The position numbers and the translations under genes were made by a program. This document shows positions 8,910-17,362 of a DNA stretch of 64,000 nt, in pieces (position 1 is the stretch's first letter; each line of letters starts with the position of its first letter). The stretch lies in the NCBI GenBank assembly GCA_031549265.1, contig JAVBQB010000002.1, forward strand, positions 62,001 to 126,000, in the 5' to 3' direction. The notes beneath the pieces are model-generated. The model searched no databases, had not been told where the DNA came from, and saw only the letters and a list, made by a program, of their open reading frames with translations. Origin of the DNA: JAVBQB01 sp031549265 (GTDB taxonomy: Bacteria; Bacillota; Clostridia; Oscillospirales; JAVBQB01).

Positions 8910-9374
8910 TCAGCTGTACCACGAAAAATTTTTCGCCCACATTCGGCTCGGCTGCCCTGTAATCCTCTCAACAGAGCGCGCCAGTAATTCGTCAGGGTCG
9001 TCGCCATCATACGGCGGCATATTTTTATGATAATCCGATACGCAGGCTGCCAGCTCGGCGGCTAGTATATCGACTTTTGCTTTTTTGATAACCGATAAAA
9101 TAAGAACCACAGAGCTAATAACCAGTGCCGGCGGAGAGCCAAATAAAATTAGGACAACGGGCGGGATGAAAAACATAAATCCAATAGAAACTCTGCCGTC
9201 AGGCGTGCAAAGACCTACGATGAGCATAAGAGTTATAATACCGAAAACAAAAACGCAGCTAAACGCTATTAAGCGTCTGCCTTCGAGTTTGTCAAGCTTT
9301 ATGTTGACCTTGTCAACCTCTTTCAGTGTTTCATCCAATAATTTGCTCGATTTTTTGTCACTTTCATCCAACAA
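8910..9374 (-). CDS. Small membrane protein A of a tandem paralogous pair
   Basis: 154 residues, family not recognised. Layout: a charged N-terminal helix with heptad character (about 1-33), two strongly hydrophobic segments (about 35-55 and 65-93), then a cytoplasmic-type tail with PPYDGDDPDELLARSVERITG near residues 120-140 and a closing Trp. The tail motif recurs in the next gene (PPYDGNDAEERLASAIETITG), so the two are paralogs. TTG start at 9374 with a GGGAG site upstream. It lies 35 bp from gyrA and 39 bp from its paralog. Function unknown. Confidence 0.75.
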   Translation of the reverse strand: MLDESDKKSSKLLDETLKEVDKVNIKLDKLEGRRLIAFSCVFVFGIITLMLIVGLCTPDGRVSIGFMFFIPPVVLILFGSPPALVISSVVLILSVIKKAKVDILAAELAACVSDYHKNMPPYDGDDPDELLARSVERITGQPSRMWAKNFSWYS

Positions 9375-9413
9375 TTATCACTCCCGCTTCCAGAAATGAA
9401 AACATCAAAGCGC

Positions 9414-9824
9414 TTACTTGCCGGCCGACCAGGTATCCCGTTTGCGCCCGGTAATCGTCTCAATCGCGGAGGCCAGCCGTTCCTCGGCGTCATTGCCGTC
9501 ATAAGGCGGCTCGCCGTTTTTGAACCTTGCGACGGCGACGTTGACTTGGTGGCTGATTTTCTCCACCTGCGACTTCTTGCGTATACACACAAAAATGTTG
9601 AAAACTGCGAGCAGCATCGGCAGCACAAAAAGTATGACAACAAAAAGCATGGACGGATCAACCGAGATAAAATACAAATACGGCCATCCGGCGCTGAAAA
9701 AGAGGAATCCCGCGGCAATCAGCCAGACAAATGAAGTCTTGAAGCGTTTATTCCAGCTCTCGCCGTACTGGTTGTTCGTCTCAACGAACTTGAGCGTATT
9801 CGAAAGCAGATCCTCAGAACGCAA
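9414..9824 (-). CDS. Small membrane protein B of a tandem paralogous pair
   Basis: About 136 residues. N-terminal amphipathic stretch, two hydrophobic segments (FVWLIAAGFLFFSAGWPYLY and MLFVVILFVLPMLLAVFNIF), a basic loop, then the shared tail PPYDGNDAEERLASAIETITG ending in a Trp-containing terminus. I chose the TTG at 9824 because GAGGTGA lies just upstream; a farther TTG at 9866 has no visible ribosome site. It sits between gyrB and its paralog on the gyrase strand. Function unknown; membrane location is inferred. Confidence 0.72.
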   Translation of the reverse strand: MRSEDLLSNTLKFVETNNQYGESWNKRFKTSFVWLIAAGFLFFSAGWPYLYFISVDPSMLFVVILFVLPMLLAVFNIFVCIRKKSQVEKISHQVNVAVARFKNGEPPYDGNDAEERLASAIETITGRKRDTWSAGK

Positions 9825-9959
9825 TTCTTCACCTCTTTTTCTGACTGAATAAGCCGTCAGTATCAATTAATGACTTAGACCATATATCGCGCGGCCTGCC
9901 GATGGCTGATTCTATTAATCGGCAGTTAGTCTTAATTACGCGTCCAACCTAAAAAACTA

Positions 9960-11879
9960 TCAATAATCCAAATCCTTGGCGTACTTGGCGTTGCGCTCGA
10001 TAAACTCGCGGCGCGGCTCGACTTTCTCGCCCATGAGGATTGTGAATATTTGGTCGGCGGAGACCGCGTCCAGCATCTCGACCTTGAGCAGCGTCCGTCG
10101 CTCGGGGTTCATCGTGGTTTCCCAAAGCTCCTCGGCGTCCATTTCACCGAGACCCTTGTTGCGCTGGACGGCGACTTTGCCGGGGTCGTCGGGCGACATC
10201 TCGTTGATAAACTGGTCGCGCTCCCGGTCGGTGTAGGCGTATTTGACGTTTTTGCCACGGATCAGCTTAAACAACGGGGGCTGGGCGACGTATACGTGCC
10301 CTTCCTCTATCAGCGGGCGCATGAACCGGAAAAAGAATGTCAGCAGCAATGTCCGGATATGGCTGCCGTCGACGTCGGCGTCGGCCATGATGATGACTTT
10401 GCCATAACGCAGTTTGGAGGCGTCGAATTCCTCGCCGATTCCTGCTCCCAGCGCGAGAATTACGGGCATCAGCTTTTCGTTGCCGTATACTTTGTCGATT
10501 CGCGCCTTTTCGACGTTAAGCATCTTGCCCCACAGCGGTAAAATCGCCTGAAATCGGCTGTCTCTTCCGCCCTTGGCCGAGCCGCCCGCACTGTCGCCCT
10601 CGACGATGTATATCTCGGTAAATTCCGGGTTCTTTTCCTGACAGTCGGACAGTTTGCCGGGCAGGGATGCGCCGTCCAGCGCGTTTTTGCGGCGGGTCAT
10701 TTCGCGGGCGCGCCGCGCGGCTTCGCGGGCTCTCGACGCGTTAACCGATTTCTCAAGGATGGCGCGGCCGATTGCAGGGTTTTCCTCCAAAAAGTCGCTG
10801 AGCTTCTCCTGAATAATACCGTCGACAAGCGAGCGGATGTCGCTGTTGCCGAGCTTCGTCTTGGTCTGGCCCTCAAACTGCGCGTCCATCAACTTGACGC
10901 TGATGATCGCGGATAGTCCCTCGCGTACGTCCTCGCCGGAGAGCTTATCCTCGCCTTTTAAGAAGTTATATTTCTTGCCGTAGTCGTTGAGCACGCGGGT
11001 TATCGCCGTTTTGAACCCGGTTTCATGCATGCCGCCTTCGGTGGTGCTGATATTGTTCGCGAAGGACAGAATTATCTCGCTGTAGCTGTCGCAGTATTGC
11101 ATTGCGACCTCGGCAACGGAGTCTCCGCGGTTGCCGGTGACGTAAATTACCTGCTCATGCAGCGGATTTTTGTTGTGGTTGATGTATTCGACAAAAGACC
11201 TGATGCCGCCCTCGTAGAAGAGATTATCCTCGATTTCGGGCTGGCATCGCCTGTCAACAATCATGATATGGAGTCCTGCATTAAGGAAAGCGTGCTCGCG
11301 CAAGCGGTTTTGCAGCGTCTCAAAATCAAAAACGACGTCCTCAAAAATGGAGGCGTCCGGCTTGAACGTGACAACTGTGCCGGTCTTGTCTGTGTCGCCG
11401 CAAACGTGGATGGGTTCGGTCACGTTTCCGGTGGCAAAGCACATTTTGTGCACCTTGGAACCGTCGTGCACCTCGACCTCCAGCCATTCGGAGAGCGCGT
11501 TAACAACCGAGGCGCCGACGCCGTGCAGTCCGCCCGCGACTTTGTAGCCCTCACTGCCGAACTTGCCGCCAGCGTGCAGCTTTGTAAATACGAGCTCCAG
11601 CGCCGAAATTCCGGTCTCGTGTATACCCACCGGAATGCCGCGCCCATCGTCGGTGACGCGAATGATATTCTCGGGCAGTATTTCGACGGTAACGTGCTCG
11701 CAGAATCCGGCGAGAGACTCGTCAATCGCGTTGTCCACGATTTCGTATACAAGATGGTGCAGTCCGCGCAGCGAAGTCGTTCCGATATACATGCCGGGGC
11801 GCATACGCACCGCTTCCAGCCCCTCAAGCACCTTTATCTGAGTTTCGTCATAGCTTACGTTCGGTGTAAAGTTTTCCAT
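9960..11879 (-). CDS. gyrB: DNA gyrase subunit B
   Basis: ATPase subunit of gyrase. 639 residues. GHKL ATPase motifs: DNAIDESLAGFCEH, DDGRGIPVG and GGLHGVGASVVNALS. TOPRIM metal-binding motifs: VEGDSAGGSAKGGRD and DADVDGSHIRTLL. C-terminal GyrA-interacting segment QRNKGLGEMDAEELWETTM. I chose the ATG at 11879 with GGAGG 5 bases upstream; the in-frame TTG at 11891 overlaps that site. It follows remB by 51 bp in the recF cluster. Confidence 0.97.
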   Translation of the reverse strand: MENFTPNVSYDETQIKVLEGLEAVRMRPGMYIGTTSLRGLHHLVYEIVDNAIDESLAGFCEHVTVEILPENIIRVTDDGRGIPVGIHETGISALELVFTKLHAGGKFGSEGYKVAGGLHGVGASVVNALSEWLEVEVHDGSKVHKMCFATGNVTEPIHVCGDTDKTGTVVTFKPDASIFEDVVFDFETLQNRLREHAFLNAGLHIMIVDRRCQPEIEDNLFYEGGIRSFVEYINHNKNPLHEQVIYVTGNRGDSVAEVAMQYCDSYSEIILSFANNISTTEGGMHETGFKTAITRVLNDYGKKYNFLKGEDKLSGEDVREGLSAIISVKLMDAQFEGQTKTKLGNSDIRSLVDGIIQEKLSDFLEENPAIGRAILEKSVNASRAREAARRAREMTRRKNALDGASLPGKLSDCQEKNPEFTEIYIVEGDSAGGSAKGGRDSRFQAILPLWGKMLNVEKARIDKVYGNEKLMPVILALGAGIGEEFDASKLRYGKVIIMADADVDGSHIRTLLLTFFFRFMRPLIEEGHVYVAQPPLFKLIRGKNVKYAYTDRERDQFINEMSPDDPGKVAVQRNKGLGEMDAEELWETTMNPERRTLLKVEMLDAVSADQIFTILMGEKVEPRREFIERNAKYAKDLDY

Positions 11880-11930
11880 GCCATCCTCCAAGCATTAGGA
11901 TCAAATATGCGCGAATGCGGGTTAATGCCT

Positions 11931-12224
11931 TTATTCTTCGGTCTGACCGGCTTTAATAAGCCGTCTGGTGTTAATTTTTCGCGAGCACCGTTTTGCCAGC
12001 GTATTGGTCGCGATAACAGTGACGTACACGCGGCTGTTCCCGCGCTCTCCCGCGACAACGAATGATTTTGGCAGCTCCTGGCCGACGTTGACCACTTTTC
12101 CGCCGCGCTGGGCGGATTCAAGATATTTCCGCGTTATAACCGACTGGGTTGTGTTGTCCAGATCAAAAACCCCGATTATGGACTTGTCTCCGACTACAAC
12201 ATCGCTTCCAAGATGAATATACAA
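11931..12224 (-). CDS. remB: RemB-like (YaaB) DUF370-family protein
   Basis: 97 residues beginning LYIHLGSDVVVGDKSIIGVF, matching the Bacillus RemB/YaaB family found between recF and gyrB. In Bacillus, RemA and RemB are linked to activation of biofilm matrix genes; RemA is a DNA-binding protein. I chose TTG at 12224, with GGAGG 5 bases upstream and the family start MYIHLG; the in-frame TTG at 12236 overlaps the ribosome site. The C-terminal ~25 residues are basic. The position between recF and gyrB strengthens the call. Confidence 0.85.
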   Translation of the reverse strand: MYIHLGSDVVVGDKSIIGVFDLDNTTQSVITRKYLESAQRGGKVVNVGQELPKSFVVAGERGNSRVYVTVIATNTLAKRCSRKINTRRLIKAGQTEE

Positions 12225-12250
12225 GCCTGCCTCCAAAAAATATCAATATT

Positions 12251-13354
12251 TCACTCGTCCACGATCCGGCCGTTTTCAACGTAAATGTTTTTTTGGCTGC
12301 CGCAGTCGATGTCGCGCTCGCAGCTGGTGATAATGATCTGCCCCCCGCCTCCGCTGCTGAGCAGATATTCCCTGCGGTGCGCGTCGAGCTCAGACAGAAC
12401 GTCGTCCAGCAGCAGGATCGGATATTCGCCGGTGTCATTGTAATTGACGTTACGTTCTCCGATTTTCAGGGAAAGCGCCGCCGTTCTGATCTGCCCCTGC
12501 GATCCAAACGTTTTGGCCGGCATGTCGCATAGCTTTATCTCAATGTCGTCCTTGTGAGGGCCGACCAGACATTTCCCGGATGCAAGCTCGCCGTCCATGT
12601 GGTTCTCTACCGACGTTTCGAGCTGTTTTGCGATTTCGGCGGCGGACGCGCAGGTATCGGTTACCTCACGGTCGGTTACATAAGCCAGCGCGAGCTGCTC
12701 CCTGCCGCAGGATATCGCGTCATGAACCGACATCGCCTCGCGCTCAAGCGTCTCAATGTAGGACGCGCGGTAGCGGATAACGTGTGCCCCGATCTCGCAC
12801 AGCCGCTGGTTGAATACGTCCAGCGTTTCCGGAACCCGGCCGTACTTCAGCCGCTCCTGGAGCAGCGCGCGTTTGTGCTCAAAAATCCGGCGGTATTCGG
12901 CGAGAATCAGCGCGTATTTCGGCCTAAGCTGGATGACGGCATTGTCGAGAAACCTCCGCCTGTCCAGTGATACGCTTTTGACAAGATATAAATCTTCCGG
13001 AGAAAACAGCACCGACCGCAGGATTCCGACAGCAAACGATGCGTCCCGCTCACGCTTTCCTCCGACCAGGATCTCACGCCGCCGCCCGCGTTCCAGCCTC
13101 GCTTCAAGATGCCGCACGAGGCCGGCCGAATCAACATCGGCGGATACGGAAAACCGGTCCTCACTAAAATTGATAAGGTCGCTGTCACGTCCGGTGCGGA
13201 ACGACCTGAACGTCGCCAGATAATTTACCGCCTCGAGAAGGCTGGTTTTGCCCTGCGCGTTGTCGCCCATGACCACGTTGACACCCGGGCAGAACTCGAC
13301 CTCGGCGGAGGTGTAGTTGCGGAATCCGGAAAGCGACAGTTTTGGAATAAACAT
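12251..13354 (-). CDS. recF: RecF, recombination mediator ATPase
   Basis: SMC-like ABC ATPase that, with RecO and RecR, loads RecA at gapped DNA. 367 residues. Starts FIPKLSLSGFRNY; Walker A is GDNAQGKTSLLEA; the signature region is TFGSQGQIRTAALSLK and Walker B is LLLDDVLSELD. ATG at 13354. It lies 9 bp after yaaA and 26 bp before remB, so translation is probably coupled within the dnaN-yaaA-recF-remB-gyrB cluster. Confidence 0.96.
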   Translation of the reverse strand: MFIPKLSLSGFRNYTSAEVEFCPGVNVVMGDNAQGKTSLLEAVNYLATFRSFRTGRDSDLINFSEDRFSVSADVDSAGLVRHLEARLERGRRREILVGGKRERDASFAVGILRSVLFSPEDLYLVKSVSLDRRRFLDNAVIQLRPKYALILAEYRRIFEHKRALLQERLKYGRVPETLDVFNQRLCEIGAHVIRYRASYIETLEREAMSVHDAISCGREQLALAYVTDREVTDTCASAAEIAKQLETSVENHMDGELASGKCLVGPHKDDIEIKLCDMPAKTFGSQGQIRTAALSLKIGERNVNYNDTGEYPILLLDDVLSELDAHRREYLLSSGGGGQIIITSCERDIDCGSQKNIYVENGRIVDE

Positions 13355-13363
13355 TTGGGCAGA

Positions 13364-13597
13364 TCAGCAACCGATCACATTGACAGAGACGTTGCGGTCG
13401 CTCAGGCTGACGTAGTCTCCCGGCCAGATTTTCTTGCCGCGCTTCATGCATTTTTCGCCGTTAACCGCGACCTCTCCGTCAAGAATAATGCACTTTGCCT
13501 CGCCCCCGGTCGAGCATACGCCCGAATATTTCAGCAGCGCGTCGAGCTGGATGTACTCAGTTTCGATAGCGCAATCAATAGTCATTTGTTTAGACAT
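13364..13597 (-). CDS. yaaA: S4-domain RNA-binding protein YaaA
   Basis: 77 residues, essentially a single S4 domain (IQLDALLKYSGVCSTGGEAK, then LDGEVAVNGE and KIWPGDYVSL). It belongs to the YaaA family encoded between dnaN and recF in most Firmicutes and is thought to bind structured RNA, probably ribosomal. ATG at 13597 with AAGGGG upstream. It ends 9 bp before recF. Confidence 0.9.
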   Translation of the reverse strand: MSKQMTIDCAIETEYIQLDALLKYSGVCSTGGEAKCIILDGEVAVNGEKCMKRGKKIWPGDYVSLSDRNVSVNVIGC

Positions 13598-13613
13598 GGA
13601 TATTTTCCCCTTA

Positions 13614-14735
13614 TCACTCGTTTTTTAGTCTGACCGGCAGCACCAGCAGTATAAAATCATCGCCTTCAACCGGTCTGATAACACAGGGTGACACAGAGCT
13701 GGACAGTTCCATCTTTACCTCGTCTACGCCGGCTGCCCGGAGCGAGTCGAGCAGATACTTGCCGTTGAACCCGACCTCCACCCGGTCGCCGCCACCCGAC
13801 ATTGCCACCTCATCCTGGGCGCTGCCAAGCGCGGTATTGCAAAAAAGACGCACGCTCTTTCCCTCAAACACACAGCGAATCGGCGTTTTCAGCTTTTCGG
13901 ATATGAGGAGAGACAGGCGTTCGATACAATCGATCATCTCGCGCCGGTCCACCGTGACGGTCATCACGCATGACTTGGGCAATACGTTGCGGTAGTCCAT
14001 GAAATCGCCGCTGAGCAGCCGCGACACCACAGTAGTCGCGCCGATGGAAAACAGGATGTGCTTACTGCCAACAGAGACTGTAACCTCGTCGTCACAGTCG
14101 CCGATGATTTTGTCAATCTCACTCAGTGCTGTGCCCGGAACGATAAAACGGGTATTGCCCTCGGTTTCACTGCGTACCGTTTCATGCCGGATAGCCATCC
14201 GGACTCCGTCCAGCGCGACGACGCTCAGTTTTTCGCCCGTGACGTCAAAGAGCGCGCCGTTATAGAGCTTCTGGTCGTCGCGGGAGGAGATCGCGTGGCT
14301 TACCTGGTCGATGATTGCCTTGAGCGTGCTTTGTTTAATAAATATCTGCCCGGCATTATCGATATTGTCCTCGCTGACCGAGGGAAATTCCGGATAATCG
14401 GACGCGGGCATTCCGATAATATTAAATTCCGTCATGCCGCCGGTGAGTTTGACCGAATTTTTATCGGTGGACTCAAACGTAATAAGACAATCGGGCATTT
14501 TTCGGACGATATCGGCAAGCAGCTTAGCGCTGACGACGATCTCGCCCGGCTGCCGTGCGTCGACTTCTATGTTCGTCCGTATACCGGTTTCGAGATTGTA
14601 GCCGGTGACAGAGAGTGTATTATCAAGGGTAAGCAGCAGCCCCTCAAGCGCCGGAATCGTTGTTTTGTTTGAAACCGCGTGAGCGGCTTTGAGAAGCGCA
14701 TTTTGAAAAGTACCCTTTTCACACACAAACAGCAT
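13614..14735 (-). CDS. dnaN: DNA polymerase III beta sliding clamp
   Basis: Ring-shaped processivity clamp for replicative polymerase. 373 residues with the three-domain clamp pattern; recognisable stretches include MLFVCEKGTFQNALLKAAHA, SDYPEFP near residue 120, and the C-terminal LPVRL peptide-binding end. I chose the ATG at 14735 because CGGAGG lies 6 bases upstream; the longer frame from 14759 starts before that site. It begins the yaaA-recF-remB-gyrB run and is separated from dnaA by about 246 bp of AT-rich DNA. Confidence 0.96.
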   Translation of the reverse strand: MLFVCEKGTFQNALLKAAHAVSNKTTIPALEGLLLTLDNTLSVTGYNLETGIRTNIEVDARQPGEIVVSAKLLADIVRKMPDCLITFESTDKNSVKLTGGMTEFNIIGMPASDYPEFPSVSEDNIDNAGQIFIKQSTLKAIIDQVSHAISSRDDQKLYNGALFDVTGEKLSVVALDGVRMAIRHETVRSETEGNTRFIVPGTALSEIDKIIGDCDDEVTVSVGSKHILFSIGATTVVSRLLSGDFMDYRNVLPKSCVMTVTVDRREMIDCIERLSLLISEKLKTPIRCVFEGKSVRLFCNTALGSAQDEVAMSGGGDRVEVGFNGKYLLDSLRAAGVDEVKMELSSSVSPCVIRPVEGDDFILLVLPVRLKNE

Positions 14736-14981
14736 AATGTTCCTCCGATAAAATAACATAATAAAGAATTATAGAGATTAAGATGATAGAATTAGTAGAA
14801 TAGATGTGAAAACTGATGAAAACTCAGGAATACGCTGGAGCGCTAATTCTTCACAAAATAAAAAAATGTCAGAAAACAGATTAAAAAAATGGTTAAAACT
14901 TAAATGGCGGATTTTTGCACATCGTCTCCGCGCGGAAATGCACAAAAATGTTTAAAACCTGTCGAAAGGGGTAAAGCAGTG
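14736..14981. other. Candidate oriC: AT-rich dnaA-dnaN spacer
   Basis: An AT-rich gene-free stretch between dnaA and dnaN, the usual origin position in Firmicutes. No TTATCCACA box is seen. Weak look-alikes ending in CACA occur at 14805-14813 (TGTGAAAAC, reverse complement GTTTTCACA), 14847-14855 (TTCTTCACA), 14913-14921 (TTTTGCACA) and 14936-14944 (AAATGCACA). All four differ from the canonical box at its fifth base. Short TAAAAC/GAAAAC repeats also recur. Assignment as origin is inferred from gene context and nearby strand switch. Confidence 0.55.
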
Positions 14982-16283
14982 TCAGCGGTTGCGGATGTTA
15001 TCCTGAATGTTTCTGACTGTATTCGCGAGTTCGGCGTCAAATTTCATGTCTTTCTCAATCTTTTCGGTAGAATATCTGATAGTTGTATGGTTCCGGTCTT
15101 CAAACTCAAGTCCGATATCATGGAGCGACAGCTTGGTCAGCTGGCGGATCAGATACATCGCGACGTGGCGCGGCGTGGTCAGTTCGCTGTTGCGCTTCTG
15201 CCCGCGGACATCCTTCTCGCTGACCGAATAATACGCGCAGACTTCCTCGATTATGAGCGAGGGCGTCGGATTGAGACCCGGGCTTTCCTTATAGATGTCG
15301 GAAATGGCCCGGTCGGCGGCATCGATGTCAATCGGGGTAAACATGAGATCCCTGAAAGCAAGCAGCTTCTTGACCGTCCCTTCCATCTGGCGCACATTGG
15401 ACGTGATCTTTTGCGCGATGTATTCTACGATATTCAGGCTGAGATCCAGGCCGAGGTGCTGTGCCTTGTTCTTGATTATAGCCATGCGCGTTTCGAAGTC
15501 CGGCGGCTGAATATCCGCGATCAGTCCGGACTCAAACCGGGTGCGCAGACGATCCTCCAGACGCGCCATTTCGCGGGGCGGACGGTCGGCGGTCAGGACG
15601 ATTTGCTTTTTGGATTCGTACAGCGTATTAAAAGTGTGAAAGAATTCCTCTTGCGTCCTGTCCTTTCCTGCGATAAACTGGATATCGTCGACAAGCAGCA
15701 GGTCGGCTCTCCGGTATTTCTCCCGGAATTCCGACGTTGTATTATACTGGATTGATCCAACCAGTTCGTTTGTGAACTCGTCACCCTTGATGTAAACGAT
15801 GCGGTAGTTCTCGCGGTTAACGTTGATTTCGTGCGCGATGGCATAGAGCAGGTGAGTTTTGCCAAGTCCCGATCCGCCGTAGATGAATAGCGGGTTATAG
15901 GATTCGGCCGGATTGTCGGCGACGGCACGGGCGGCGGCGTGGGCGAATTTATTCGAGTTTCCTACGATATACTCCGAGAAGGTAAAGTCGTTATTAAACA
16001 AAAATTTATTGGTCACATGTTGCTGAGCGGAGTCCTCGCTCTCATCGACAATGATACGCAAAGTGATTTTACGTGAAAAGACCTTGGCGAGTTCGTCTGT
16101 CAAAACGTCAAGGTATTTATCGGCTATGACGTCTTTTTTGAAACCGGACGACGTCTTGATAATCAGGCAATCGTTGTTGAAGCTGATCGCGGAGGCGTCG
16201 TCAAACCAGGTATTGAATACAGTGGCGGAGAGCCTGGATTTGAGAGAATTCACCAATCGGCTCCAAAGGACATCAGCAGTCAT
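14982..16283 (-). CDS. dnaA: Chromosomal replication initiator DnaA
   Basis: AAA+ ATPase that binds DnaA boxes and melts the origin. 433 residues. Domain I covers about 1-75, a short linker follows, then the AAA+ core: Walker A GGSGLGKTHL, Walker B LLLVDDIQFI, and Arg finger region RLRTRFESGL. Domain IV carries the signature RHVAMYLIRQLTKLSLHDIG. The DNA-reading loop is EDRNHTTI: Asn398 replaces the Asp that is Asp433 in E. coli, one of the base-contacting residues. ATG with GGAGG 7 bases upstream. Promoter at 16329-16357. Confidence 0.97.
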   Translation of the reverse strand: MTADVLWSRLVNSLKSRLSATVFNTWFDDASAISFNNDCLIIKTSSGFKKDVIADKYLDVLTDELAKVFSRKITLRIIVDESEDSAQQHVTNKFLFNNDFTFSEYIVGNSNKFAHAAARAVADNPAESYNPLFIYGGSGLGKTHLLYAIAHEINVNRENYRIVYIKGDEFTNELVGSIQYNTTSEFREKYRRADLLLVDDIQFIAGKDRTQEEFFHTFNTLYESKKQIVLTADRPPREMARLEDRLRTRFESGLIADIQPPDFETRMAIIKNKAQHLGLDLSLNIVEYIAQKITSNVRQMEGTVKKLLAFRDLMFTPIDIDAADRAISDIYKESPGLNPTPSLIIEEVCAYYSVSEKDVRGQKRNSELTTPRHVAMYLIRQLTKLSLHDIGLEFEDRNHTTIRYSTEKIEKDMKFDAELANTVRNIQDNIRNR

Positions 16284-16328
16284 TAAATGACCTCCGGGAA
16301 TAATAATAGTTAGGCTGATAACCTTTAT

Positions 16329-16357
16329 ATTATATCAGAAACCGGCAGGCAAATCAA
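16329..16357 (-). promoter_or_regulatory. dnaA promoter
   Basis: Minus strand: -35 TTGATT (plus 16352-16357), 17-base spacer, -10 TATAAT (plus 16329-16334), about 45 bp before the dnaA start. Confidence 0.65.
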
Positions 16358-16534
16358 GGCTGGGACTAGTCATGACGTAAAAATTAACTGATATTTTTCT
16401 ATTTTTAAGGTCAAAATGTAACAAAACAAGTGTGGTAGCCGATTTGTTCGACGTTTGACGCAAGCAAAAGAACGGAAAATATGCGGCTATATTTAGCCCG
16501 ATGATAAAAACTTAGTTACATAGCAATGTTTTGC

Positions 16535-16564
16535 TTGACATAGTTAATTTGATTAATATATAAT
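16535..16564 (+). promoter_or_regulatory. rpmH operon promoter
   Basis: Consensus TTGACA at 16535-16540, 18-base spacer, TATAAT at 16559-16564. It drives rpmH-rnpA-yidD and possibly yidC-jag. Confidence 0.8.
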
Positions 16565-16599
16565 ACATTGCATGCCAAATGTATAGCGAGGTGAGTTTT

Positions 16600-16734
16600 A
16601 TGGTTCGCACATATCAGCCGAAGAAAAGACAGCGCTCGAAAGAACACGGTTTCAGAAAGAGAATGAAGACTAAAAACGGCAGGAAGATCCTGGCCAACAG
16701 ACGCGCAAGAGGCAGAGTCAGACTCACTCATTAA
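16600..16734 (+). CDS. rpmH: 50S ribosomal protein L34
   Basis: 44 residues, highly basic, with the L34 pattern TYQPKKRQRSKEHGFRKRM then NGRKILANRRARGR. It is a small structural protein of the large ribosomal subunit. ATG at 16600 after GCGAGGTGAG. First gene of the operon divergent from dnaA, the conserved arrangement in most bacteria. Confidence 0.97.
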   Translation: MVRTYQPKKRQRSKEHGFRKRMKTKNGRKILANRRARGRVRLTH

Positions 16735-16774
16735 CGGTCTTTCGGCCGTTTATTTTTGACTTCAAGGTTTGTTT

Positions 16775-17110
16775 ATGAAGTATACCGTTTCCCTTACCAG
16801 GAACAAGGATTTTAGAAGGCTTTACGCCAGGGGAAAAAGTGCGGTTAGCCAAGTGCTGGCCGTTTATGCCAGGAAAAACGGGCTGCAAAGTAACAGACTG
16901 GGAATAACCGCGGGAACCAAGATTGGTAACGCGGTTAAGCGCAATCTGGTCCGGCGGAGAATCCGTGAGTCGTACCGGCTTTGTGAGGAAACCCTGAAAA
17001 CAGGGTATGACATTGTCATCGTCGCGCGTACCAGGGCGGTACATGTAAATTTTAGAGAAATCAGCGGTTCGTTGACCGCGCTGATGGATAAGCTTCAAAT
17101 TCTCAAATGA
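16775..17110 (+). CDS. rnpA: Ribonuclease P protein component
   Basis: Protein cofactor of the RNase P ribozyme that matures tRNA 5' ends. 111 residues. Signature: RNKDFRRLYARGKS near the N-terminus and the basic RNR-type helix KIGNAVKRNLVRRRIRES. I chose ATG at 16775 with AAGG 7 bases upstream; an in-frame TTG at 16769 is less likely. The stop overlaps the yidD start (ATGA). Confidence 0.96.
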   Translation: MKYTVSLTRNKDFRRLYARGKSAVSQVLAVYARKNGLQSNRLGITAGTKIGNAVKRNLVRRRIRESYRLCEETLKTGYDIVIVARTRAVHVNFREISGSLTALMDKLQILK

Positions 17111-17316
17111 AAAAGCTGTTTATAGATATTATTCGCTTTTACAGAAAGCATATTTCGCCGCTTCGGCGTCCGTGCTGCAGGTTTATACCTACATGTTCGG
17201 AGTATGCTATTGCCGCGCTGGAAAAATATGGCGCGGCTAAAGGTCTATACCTAGCTTTCAAGAGGTTCCTGAAGTGCAATCCATTTCACAAGGGCGGGTA
17301 TGATCCGCTTAAATGA
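17107..17316 (+). CDS. yidD: YidD, membrane protein insertion efficiency factor
   Basis: 69 residues with the family core FYRKHISPLRR, CCRFIPTCSEYAIAALEKYG and CNPFHKGGYDPL. It is a small membrane-associated protein thought to assist YidC-dependent insertion. The start ATG overlaps the rnpA stop by 4 bases. yidC follows after 46 bp. Confidence 0.96.
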   Translation: MKKLFIDIIRFYRKHISPLRRPCCRFIPTCSEYAIAALEKYGAAKGLYLAFKRFLKCNPFHKGGYDPLK

Positions 17317-17362
17317 CCGCGGTTTGGTCAGATTTGGTCAACCATGACTACGGGGGATATAA

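Larger units (their letters stand above)
16284..16599. other. Divergent dnaA-rpmH intergenic region
   Basis: 316 bp holding the outward dnaA and rpmH promoters, with an AT-rich middle (about 16370-16530). It is the second usual origin position in Firmicutes, but no TTATCCACA box was found; TGTGGTAGC at 16431-16439 is only a partial match. No hidden gene is seen. Confidence 0.5.

Noticed and set aside
14736..16599. Canonical DnaA boxes (TTATCCACA)
   Set aside because: Looked for on both strands in both dnaA-flanking spacers; only partial matches were found, so no box was annotated.
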